Assembly (NCBI GenBank): GCA_965250225.1
Contig: CBDFNQ010000038.1
Location: forward strand, 62,001 to 126,000
Direction of reading: 5' to 3'
DNA length: 64,000 nt
Source of the DNA: CBDEUK01 sp965250225
GTDB lineage: Bacteria > Pseudomonadota > Gammaproteobacteria > Eutrophobiales > Eutrophobiaceae
Part shown: positions 9,398 to 15,436 of the stretch, one piece after another
How positions within the stretch are numbered: the stretch's first letter is position 1
Layout: each line of letters begins with the position of its first letter
Program-made: the position numbers and the translations under genes
Notes under the pieces: generated by a model
Seen by the model: only the letters and a program-made list of their open reading frames with translations
The model's database searches: none
Told to the model about the DNA's origin: nothing

Positions 9398-9474
9398 CGG
9401 GGTGTGGCGCAGCCTGGTAGCGCATCTGCTTCGGGAGCAGGAGGTCGGAGGTTCAAATCCTCTCACCCCGACCA
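9398..9474 (+). tRNA. tRNA-Pro (anticodon CGG)
   Basis: 77 nt with encoded CCA. Acceptor CGGGGTG (9398-9404) pairs with CACCCCG (9464-9470). The anticodon stem/loop TCTGC-TTCGGGA-GCAGG places CGG at 9432-9434. The T-arm contains GTTCAAATC. The layout matches bacterial tRNA-Pro(CGG). The accessory island starts directly after its 3' end. Confidence 0.97.
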
Positions 9475-9480
9475 TTTTTT

Positions 9481-9594
9481 TTAAGGGGTCAAAGCCCTTT
9501 TAGAAGGACGACCACGCCTATTCTGTCCCACCTTGCATTGTAGTTTTTGCTCTACCTGTTGCTTGAAATAGTCATTTCCTAACATAGCAAAGTA
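9481..9594 (-). pseudogene. C-terminal remnant of a RAYT transposase
   Basis: The minus strand encodes about 37 residues ending at TAA 9481, with LGNDYFKQQVEQ and a terminal RRGRPSKRAL. These align with the C-terminus of the intact neighbouring transposase (LGNDRFKDEVET, MGRPKKS). There is no start; the frame is cut at 9594/9595, where the left inverted repeat of the intact element begins. This is the end of an older related element that the intact one landed beside or within. Confidence 0.75.
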
Positions 9595-10366
9595 GGGTCA
9601 GGTACAACTTTTCTTTGGCCGCCCCATCTTAGCGGGTCTTACCCTTCGACCATAGAGCGTTTCAACTTCGTCTTTAAAACGATCATTACCTAATGCAAGA
9701 CCCTTGTTAACTGATCCACGTATCTGCTCCAACAGTTCGCCATCAACATGCGCTTGAAACAAAGCTCTGTAGGCTAGCTGCCGTTTCACTTTACTATTAC
9801 CTAACTTCAAGTATTCATCATGAGGAGTACATAAATCAGTTTCAATACCCAGGCCATTACATCTATAGCTTGACCAGGTGTAGCCAGATGGATCATCAAC
9901 CATATCAGCTCGAACAGGATTTAATTCAATATAGCGGTAACACTCTAATAGATAATTTTCCGACTGAATGAGACTTGATTTAAAACGACCCTCCCAAAGC
10001 GTGCCCGACCGACGATACTGATAATTAAAATATTGAACATAGCGTCGACCCAAAGCCTGCATCATTTCCGACACCCCGCTTCTATTCATTGGCGTCACCA
10101 GCAAATGCACATGGTTTGTCATAAACACCCAGGCATGAATAGCAACCAAGAATTTCTGTGAATATTCTTTTAACCAATTTGCGTAAGCAGAAAAGTCCTG
10201 TTCGGCAGCAAAACAGATATTTCTATTATTCCCGCGCTGTATGACATGTTGGGGAATTCCGGGGGGACATAGTCGGGGTAATCGTGCCATGGCTGCTTCC
10301 TTGTAACCAATTGAGTGAGAAAGTCTAACATATTAACGACTACTCAGTAAAAGTTGTACCTGACCC
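9595..10366. mobile_element. RAYT/IS200-like element with 18-bp inverted ends
   Basis: Perfect 18-bp inverted repeats at 9595-9612 and 10349-10366 (GGGTCAGGTACAACTTTT and its complement) bracket one Y1 (HUH) transposase gene. The left end overlaps the stop codon of the gene. Related GGGGTCA motifs recur at 9485-9491, 10513-10519 and 11719-11725. RAYT genes are normally flanked by REP-type sequences; this unit looks like a self-contained mobile copy. Confidence 0.75.
9598..10290 (-). CDS. REP-associated tyrosine (Y1/HUH) transposase
   Basis: 230 residues. The HUH metal-binding motif is seen in NHVHLLV (residues about 59-65), and the downstream helix YVQYFNYQYRRSG holds the candidate catalytic tyrosine, followed by TLWEGRFKSSLI and YIELNPVRA, all hallmarks of the RAYT/TnpA_REP family. 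Such enzymes nick and join single-stranded DNA at hairpin-associated sites. The C-terminus is basic (KMGRPKKS). The gene lies between perfect 18-bp inverted repeats and beside a fragment of a second RAYT. It appears intact. Confidence 0.9.
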   Translation of the reverse strand: MARLPRLCPPGIPQHVIQRGNNRNICFAAEQDFSAYANWLKEYSQKFLVAIHAWVFMTNHVHLLVTPMNRSGVSEMMQALGRRYVQYFNYQYRRSGTLWEGRFKSSLIQSENYLLECYRYIELNPVRADMVDDPSGYTWSSYRCNGLGIETDLCTPHDEYLKLGNSKVKRQLAYRALFQAHVDGELLEQIRGSVNKGLALGNDRFKDEVETLYGRRVRPAKMGRPKKSCT

Positions 10367-10529
10367 CACTTATTCCTCAAGGTGCTGATATCAATGCTTG
10401 TTCCTTGCGTCACATTCGTGCCATCAGGCGGGACAGTGATGTTCACTGTTGGTGGTAAGTTGCTGCTGGTGACAGTTAAGTTGATGGTGTCTAATATCAA
10501 TATCAGGGAGTCTGACCCCATGATTTCTG
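10367..10529 (-). pseudogene. Fragment of an Ig-like/cadherin-like surface protein
   Basis: The minus frame continuing from the truncated primase reads NLPPTVNITVPPDGTNVTQG and a few flanking residues, a typical bacterial Ig-like repeat linker and first strands. It has no own start, is cut by the RAYT right end at 10366, and is fused at 10529/10530 to the primase N-terminus. It is debris of an unrelated extracellular protein caught in the rearrangement. Confidence 0.5.
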
Positions 10530-10767
10530 CTTCCGCTTTCATTACCCAATCAATCACACTGCCGCCCGACTGACACGCACCCAGGCAATGCCAGAGGTTT
10601 TTCTCAGGGGTTATTACTAAGGAAGGTTCTTTGTCATCGTGGAAGGGACACAGACCGATGAAGTCCTGGCCGTGTTTTTTGAGTGTAATGCCTTGGGTTT
10701 CGGCTAATCGTTGCAGGGAGATGTCTGTCTTGAGTCGTTCGATTACATCGTCAGGGATCCGAGCCAT
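10530..10767 (-). pseudogene. Truncated primase, N-terminal CHC2 domain only (unit 1)
   Basis: The first 79 codons are identical to the 1002-residue primase at 15437-18445, including the CHC2 zinc ligands (C40, H43, C61, C65). Homology stops at 10530; the frame then runs through unrelated sequence to a stop at 10333. Toprim and P-loop parts are missing, so priming activity is not expected. It shares its divergent promoter region with the regulator at 10892. Confidence 0.85.
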
Positions 10768-10829
10768 TTTTTGTCTCTCCAGTAAAAACCTGTCAAGTGC
10801 TTTTTGTCAATAATAATCAAGTTGCATAG

Positions 10830-10846
10830 TACTCCTATTGGGAGTA
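10830..10846. promoter_or_regulatory. Palindromic operator, unit 1
   Basis: TACTCC-TATTG-GGAGTA, a perfect 6-bp inverted repeat in the 124-bp gap between the divergent primase and XRE genes; a further ACTCCTAG half-site lies at 10853-10860. The position suits autoregulation by the XRE protein and control of the primase operon. The identical site is at 18508-18524. Confidence 0.55.
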
Positions 10847-10891
10847 TCGTCAACTCCTAGTCTAATGGTCACCAAAAACAGGGGGTATAGT

Positions 10892-11284
10892 ATGGGTTCG
10901 ATTAGCTATTCCTATCTTGATGATCTGATGACGAAAGACGATGAAGTGTTCTTTAAACAATTGGGCAAACGACTTGCTCTGTTGCGCAAGGAGCTGGATT
11001 TAACCCAGGTGCAGTTAGCAGAGATACTCAATATCTCGCAACAGCATATGGCAGCCATTGAAGCAGGACGACGTAAGGCGACTGCTTCAACTATTCCAGT
11101 TCTGGCTCAGTTATTTGGTATCACCACCGATGAGCTATTGGGCTTACAGGATAAACCGGCTAAACGGGGACCCGCTTCAACGCTGCAACGTCAGATTGAG
11201 CAAATCGGTTTGATGCCCAGGAGTAAACAGCGCTTTATTGTTGAGATGCTGGAGGCATTGATTAAACAACAGCAATCAGCATAA
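10892..11284 (+). CDS. XRE-family transcriptional regulator (unit 1)
   Basis: 131 residues from ATG 10892, chosen because AGGGGG lies about 8 bases upstream; the frame is open further up to a TTG at 10838, but that overlaps the operator. An HTH of the phage-repressor type spans about residues 28-75 (LTQVQLAEILNISQQHMAAI, AGRRKA). The C-terminal block RGPASTLQRQIEQI is shared with the third copy and may mediate oligomerisation. It is divergent from the primase gene across a palindrome, so it probably represses itself and the element's replication genes. It is identical to the copy at 18570-18962. Confidence 0.88.
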   Translation: MGSISYSYLDDLMTKDDEVFFKQLGKRLALLRKELDLTQVQLAEILNISQQHMAAIEAGRRKATASTIPVLAQLFGITTDELLGLQDKPAKRGPASTLQRQIEQIGLMPRSKQRFIVEMLEALIKQQQSA

Positions 11285-11357
11285 TTTTTAGGCGCTGACC
11301 AAGGGTGCGCAAACACCCAGGGCCAGCTAATCAAAACCAATACTCGAGGTATTAGCA

Positions 11358-11645
11358 ATGACTAACGATCATTCTACACAATCCACACCCCATCCTCCTA
11401 AACAGCCGTTCTATTTATCACTCGATGAACTGCGAGCCTGTGAAGATTTCGTTAAAAATAACATCGATGGTGCCAGCTCGGCGTCCTTACAGACACTTCG
11501 CTCTCTTGCCTATCATTTGCTCAACGAGGTCATTCACTTTATGACAAGCTACCCAGCAATCAACCCGGCGGGATTAATGCTAACTGTCGATATCCTTCTG
11601 CCTATCGAGGAGGTCGATGAGTCTGAATTTGAGAAGAAAGACTAG
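11358..11645 (+). CDS. Conserved 95-residue accessory protein (unit 1)
   Basis: Small acidic protein without recognised domain, membrane segment or signal. A Pro/Thr/Ser-rich start is followed by a helical core with YLSLDELRACEDFVKNN and IDGASSASLQTLRSL, and an acidic tail. GAGG precedes ATG 11358. It lies 73 bp after the XRE gene on the same strand and ahead of a strong hairpin, so the two are probably co-transcribed. The copy at 19037 differs at about one residue in ten. It is absent from unit 3. Function unknown. Confidence 0.75.
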   Translation: MTNDHSTQSTPHPPKQPFYLSLDELRACEDFVKNNIDGASSASLQTLRSLAYHLLNEVIHFMTSYPAINPAGLMLTVDILLPIEEVDESEFEKKD

Positions 11646-11654
11646 ACCATAAAA

Positions 11655-11687
11655 AAACTGGCAGACTTGTTTCAAGTCTGCCAGTTT
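11655..11687. terminator. Bidirectional terminator, unit 1
   Basis: Perfect 15-bp stem AAACTGGCAGACTTG / CAAGTCTGCCAGTTT with a 3-base loop, A-rich before and T-containing after. It separates the plus-strand XRE/95-residue operon from the convergent tip/immunity genes. Confidence 0.75.
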
Positions 11688-11740
11688 CATTTTAGTTTAA
11701 AATAGTTGATATGATACTTGACCCCTTAGTTCTTTTTTTC

Positions 11741-12412
11741 CTAATATTTTATCTCGTTACCTTTTACATCGATATAATCAATCGTATTGTAAAATTCAGA
11801 ATTTTTATGTTTCCTTGTCCATTCTATTCTTCGTATTAGTTTTGTGGTTTTATCAATCCATATTTTATCCGTTCTATTAACTTCTCCGTCTCTTTCTATC
11901 TTGTAAATTAACATCTTACGTTCATCTATAATTTCTTCCCCACATAACTGAAGTTCGTATTTTCCATTTGATAAATAACAATCAACCTCATCAATCATAA
12001 GGCATGGGACTATAGCAGTTAGTCTATTTGAAACTCCAGTGGTTGCAGTAATTAATGTCTCTAAAGAATCGAATTCTTCGATAGTTAGTTCTTCATCTAA
12101 TTCGCCAAACTCATATGTCATACTGTCGTTTGTTTTTTTTATTCTTGAGATTATTCCTTCTATATAAGGTATTTCTTCAAACCAAGTTAATTCAAAATTA
12201 TCATAAGAATCAATTTTAGTAGTAAATACTATGCGCTTTGTTCTAGATAGAACACCATCACTGTAGAATTCAACAGTAATGTTTCCTTTGTCAGTATAAT
12301 TTGACATATTTGAATATGATTTAAAGATATCTTCATCAAAATAATTTTCAGATGAATAAACTGCATTAATAAAAATAAACAGGATAGAAAATATGTATAT
12401 TATTTTTTTCAT
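11741..12412 (-). CDS. Exported protein, candidate immunity partner of RHS tip 1
   Basis: 223 residues with a clear signal peptide (MKKIIYIFSILFIFINAVYS). The C-terminal part (IWIDKTTKLIRRIEW) recalls the beta-strand hairpins of LolA/DUF-type periplasmic folds, but I cannot assign a family. It starts 7 bp after the RHS tip at 12420-13103, in the position of an immunity gene. Its base composition is strikingly AT-rich compared with neighbours, which suggests separate acquisition. The immunity role is inferred from position only. Confidence 0.6.
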   Translation of the reverse strand: MKKIIYIFSILFIFINAVYSSENYFDEDIFKSYSNMSNYTDKGNITVEFYSDGVLSRTKRIVFTTKIDSYDNFELTWFEEIPYIEGIISRIKKTNDSMTYEFGELDEELTIEEFDSLETLITATTGVSNRLTAIVPCLMIDEVDCYLSNGKYELQLCGEEIIDERKMLIYKIERDGEVNRTDKIWIDKTTKLIRRIEWTRKHKNSEFYNTIDYIDVKGNEIKY

Positions 12413-12419
12413 GATCTGA

Positions 12420-13103
12420 CTATCTTCTATATTTTTTTAATTTATTCTTTAGAATTTTAAGCTGTTTGCGTAAACTATTATTTATTGAGTTGTATCTTTC
12501 CCAACATTTTTCTATACATTTTTCTCTATTATTCATTCCAGCCGGACACTCTCTTGGAAAGAGATCCATACAATTAAGTTCACAATTAATCCTGTCACCT
12601 TGTATTCCACTATCGTTATAGGGATCTAATAAATCTTTTATAGTGTTTATTTGACCAGATAATTTTAGTTCATTGATAATTTGTTGTTGATGAATAGGAT
12701 CCGTTATCCATTTTTGTATCATCTGGGAAATAGCTTCTGTTAGGATATCCATGCCAGTAGGTCCTCCAAGAGACCCCGTTTTCTTTAATCCATCCATATC
12801 CAAATAATTAATTGGATTCCCCCCAACATACCCGTAAGTATTCATTCCACCCTGGAGCCCAATCGGATCGGAGGTGATATACCTTCCAATAGCAGGGTCA
12901 TAATACCTGTTCCAATTATAGTGTAACCCTGTCTCTTGATCGTAATACTGTCCGGGAAGTGTTTTGCCTGACGCGATTCGTAGAGGTAACACCGCTTTTC
13001 CCTTTACACCCCAACGACTTGCAGCGCGTTCAACGGCCGATTTTGGCCGATCTAAAAATTTTGGCCCTAGAAGCGGTTTTTCCTTTAACAGTGCGTATCC
13101 CAT
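12420..13103 (-). CDS. Orphan RHS C-terminal tip 1 (displaced RHS core plus variable domain)
   Basis: 227 residues. Residues about 53-100 carry the RHS-associated core (LPGQYYDQETGLHYNWNRYY, ITSDPIGLQGG, NTYGYVGGNP). The preceding 50 residues are basic and not RHS-like, but resemble the start of tip 2. After the core comes a variable domain ending in a Cys-rich, basic region (several CxxxC-like pairs). No YD-repeat body or signal is present, so it is a displaced tip that could be expressed or swapped into a full RHS gene by recombination over the core. The toxin type is not recognised. Confidence 0.75.
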   Translation of the reverse strand: MGYALLKEKPLLGPKFLDRPKSAVERAASRWGVKGKAVLPLRIASGKTLPGQYYDQETGLHYNWNRYYDPAIGRYITSDPIGLQGGMNTYGYVGGNPINYLDMDGLKKTGSLGGPTGMDILTEAISQMIQKWITDPIHQQQIINELKLSGQINTIKDLLDPYNDSGIQGDRINCELNCMDLFPRECPAGMNNREKCIEKCWERYNSINNSLRKQLKILKNKLKKYRR

Positions 13104-13191
13104 AGGGCGTTATATTAGCCCAGGTTGAGCATCGTTCCTACCCTTGCGGGCATTGGAGGATGAGAGCGCGAGAGAAGGGGGGGATTGATTT

Positions 13192-13671
13192 CTATGGCTG
13201 ATAACAACCTGGTGGTCCAGAAACTAGTTGCTTAATTATTAAGTTAGATTTGGTTACTATTTCTGGAATCTCAATTTCTTTACCTGCCCAGTACTTTCTT
13301 GCCCAATTTACAACAACAGGTAAAAACTCTGTATTACCATCTGGGAACTTCAAAAGATTAAATGCTCCACGATGGGTTAATGCGTTTTCATCCATTAACT
13401 CAACTTCATAGATTGAGTTCCAACGTGAGAACTCTTTTTGATATTGGTTTGCGTGTTCCAAAACTTCAAAGACAAAACAACTTGATAGTCGGCTAGGTAA
13501 TTCATTGAACTCAGAACTCCTTATTGATTCAAAGGCTAGTTCTCTCGCAAGCAACCAAGCATTACCATTACCGTCAGTGCGATAACAATTAAGAATCCTC
13601 CCCCAGTTGCCCGGTTCAATAATGCTGCCCGGACGTAATTTTAATGGTGCTGAGTGATAATAATTTGTCAT
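13192..13671 (-). CDS. Hypothetical protein in the variable slot between tip 1 and unit 2
   Basis: 159 residues, soluble, starting MTNYYHSAPLKLRPGSIIEP; the pattern YYHS...LxxGSII...GR, then W-LARELAFE and SRLSSCFVFE, vaguely resembles DUF2441/ADP-ribosyltransferase-like proteins, but I am not certain. ATG 13671 lacks a strong ribosome site. It occupies the same relative place (between a tip and the structured region of the next unit) as the toxin-antitoxin pair at 20575-21178. Confidence 0.6.
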   Translation of the reverse strand: MTNYYHSAPLKLRPGSIIEPGNWGRILNCYRTDGNGNAWLLARELAFESIRSSEFNELPSRLSSCFVFEVLEHANQYQKEFSRWNSIYEVELMDENALTHRGAFNLLKFPDGNTEFLPVVVNWARKYWAGKEIEIPEIVTKSNLIIKQLVSGPPGCYQP

Positions 13672-13756
13672 TTGTTCCTTTTTTTAATAGTTATCCAGAT
13701 GGAAGGTAAGTTTACATGAATCAGTCTGACTCCGACTATTGTAATCTCTGACGTAC

Positions 13757-14339
13757 TTCTTTCTTTAGCTGCTATGGGGATTGGCTGCTAAAAAATAAAA
13801 CGGAAGACGCGACAGCGGCTGAAGTATTTTTTAACAGACAATGGGTGGGCGGGAAGTAATGCTTTTAATCGTGCATCGCACACCGAACAAGTCTTTGCGG
13901 CCATTGAACATAGTGCAGATTGGGCGGCATCAGCGGACTGTGGCGCGGTTTGCCATAGCGCCCAATCCCGCATTATGTTGAGTGGCCGCCTAATGATTTA
14001 AATCGCCTTCCCTGGTTGCGCATTTTTGCTGCTCGGGAACATTTACTTTGCGGGACCAGGGATGGCTACCTTCTGTTTTTTTCTTTATTTTATAACAACA
14101 CTTCCTTGTCTGTTTCAAGGAGGTGTTGCTCTTTAATTTGTTTTTAATGATAGCTTTTGAATGACAACACTTCCGAGAGGATGTGTTGTCCTTATTGTCT
14201 ACGGTGTTAAACCATGGCGATGATGACAAACACGCCACCGATGCAGCTGGCCCGATGCTTGCCTGGCTGAAGGACGCTGTGTACCCCTGAAGACAAATGC
14301 AAGCAGCGGGACAGCGGTAGGATGTTTCGATGCGTCCGC
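13757..14339. ncRNA. Conserved structured non-coding region X1 (candidate RNA or folded recombination site)
   Basis: About 580 bp without a convincing gene, homologous to 21222-21849. Several hairpins are seen: a 93-nt imperfect hairpin (13897-13989), TCCCTGG/CCAGGGA (14009-14062), two CAACAC/GTGTTG stems (14096-14128 and 14163-14190), and a 17-bp stem with two mismatches (14246-14315). Between the two copies the primary sequence changes while several stems persist, which suggests selection on structure. It lies immediately 3' of the recombinase gene. Whether it acts as RNA or as single-stranded DNA recombination substrate cannot be decided here. Confidence 0.55.
13897..13989. repeat. 93-nt long hairpin H1, copy 1
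   Basis: GCGGCCA (13897-13903) pairs with TGGCCGC (13983-13989). Inside, AACATAGTGC pairs with GCATTATGTT (one G-T), GATTGGGCG with CGCCCAATC, and an apical TGGC/GCCA closes the loop. The copy at 21365-21457 has exactly the same length. Confidence 0.75.
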
Positions 14340-15434
14340 CTACGTCGATGTATCGAGGCCGTTATCCTTATCATCATCTAATAACAACAATAACGATAAC
14401 TGATCATCATTATCATTATTCAAATTGTAATATTGCTTCTTGTTTTTAGTTGCCGGATGCGTGGCACTGTGTACGGCTTTGAGTTTCTCTATCGATACCC
14501 GTGTATAAATATCGGTAGTGGTTAAATCACTGTGTCCTAATAAGACTTGTATGAATCGTATGTCTGCACCGTTCTCTAACATATGTGTGGCGCAAGCGTG
14601 TCTAAATAAATGACACGATCCAATCACGTCGATACCGGCCTTGATTAAATATTTTTTGACGATGTGACTCAGCTGATCGCGTAAGAACGGTGCACCATAG
14701 TCCGTTAAAAATAAAAACCCTTTATCCGGCTCTACAATCAGTTCGGGTCTGACTTCGAGTTTATATTTCTCCAACCAGGCTAAGGCACGTTCCCCTATCG
14801 GTACCACTCTGTCCTTTTGGCCTTTGCCTTCCCGGATATACACCGTATGACGTTTCACATCGATGTCATAGATACTTAGGTTAGCGATTTCCATTCTGCG
14901 CATTCCGGTGGAGTAGAGAACTTCTATGATGGCTCTATCACGTATGCCTTGCACAGTTTCACTATTCGTTTGATTTAAAACATTCTCGATCTCTTCGGTT
15001 TGTAATATCGCCTTGGGTAATCGTTTTGCCCGTTTCGGTATAACGAGTTCCGATGCAGGGTTATACAAGATATGGTTCTGTTGTGTCAGCCATTTAAAGA
15101 AGCTGCGTATGGGGGTCAGCATGGTACTTTGTGCGCCGGTACTTAACGGATCACCGTCGGTCTTCCTGTAGTAATACAGATAACGTTTGTATCGTTCTAA
15201 TATGGGCTTGGTGATTTGTTGTGGTTCCTGCAAGTCACGTTCATCACACCACCAGATAAAACGTCGTAGCGCAGAATCACGACGCTTGATGGTGTCTTTG
15301 CTATGACCGGAGACTTCGGACCATTGCAGGTATTCACGCAGGTAAGGCGTAAATACTGAATGGGGTATTTCAGGGAACAGTTTACGGTGGGCACGTTGTG
15401 CCGCCGAGGTATCGCGCTTCCTGCGGATCGGCAT
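14340..15434 (-). CDS. Tyrosine recombinase/integrase (unit 2)
   Basis: 364 residues. An N-terminal SAM-like core-binding domain (about 25-130) and catalytic domain (about 150-325) show the Arg of GMRRMEIANL (near residue 178), the HxxR box in CHLFRHACATH (near 277), LLGH, and the nucleophile in DIYTRVS (near 309). The length and motifs are XerC/D-like, but the basic start MPIRRKRDTSAAQR and the Asp/Leu-rich tail are element-specific. Only 2 bp separate it from the primase stop, so the two are one operon. It probably recombines the unit at a site in or near X1. Confidence 0.93.
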   Translation of the reverse strand: MPIRRKRDTSAAQRAHRKLFPEIPHSVFTPYLREYLQWSEVSGHSKDTIKRRDSALRRFIWWCDERDLQEPQQITKPILERYKRYLYYYRKTDGDPLSTGAQSTMLTPIRSFFKWLTQQNHILYNPASELVIPKRAKRLPKAILQTEEIENVLNQTNSETVQGIRDRAIIEVLYSTGMRRMEIANLSIYDIDVKRHTVYIREGKGQKDRVVPIGERALAWLEKYKLEVRPELIVEPDKGFLFLTDYGAPFLRDQLSHIVKKYLIKAGIDVIGSCHLFRHACATHMLENGADIRFIQVLLGHSDLTTTDIYTRVSIEKLKAVHSATHPATKNKKQYYNLNNDNDDQLSLLLLLDDDKDNGLDTST

Positions 15435-15436
15435 TG

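Larger units (their letters stand above)
10530..11732. mobile_element. Recombinase/primase unit 1 (remnant)
   Basis: The distal remains of the repeated unit: primase N-terminus, XRE regulator, 95-residue gene, bidirectional hairpin and the conserved end sequence up to about 11732. The recombinase, most of the primase and the structured region are gone. Bases 10530-11287 are identical to 18208-18965. Confidence 0.7.

Noticed and set aside
13897..13989. Classical integron attC site
   Set aside because: The recombinase lacks obvious IntI character and the hairpin does not show the usual R/L box consensus; only a functional analogy is proposed.
13788..14238. Minus-strand open frames in region X1
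   Set aside because: They overlap the conserved hairpins, lack ribosome sites, and are not kept in the homologous region X2.
13740..14340. Group II intron or retron RNA
   Set aside because: No reverse transcriptase is present anywhere in the window and no domain V-like motif was seen.
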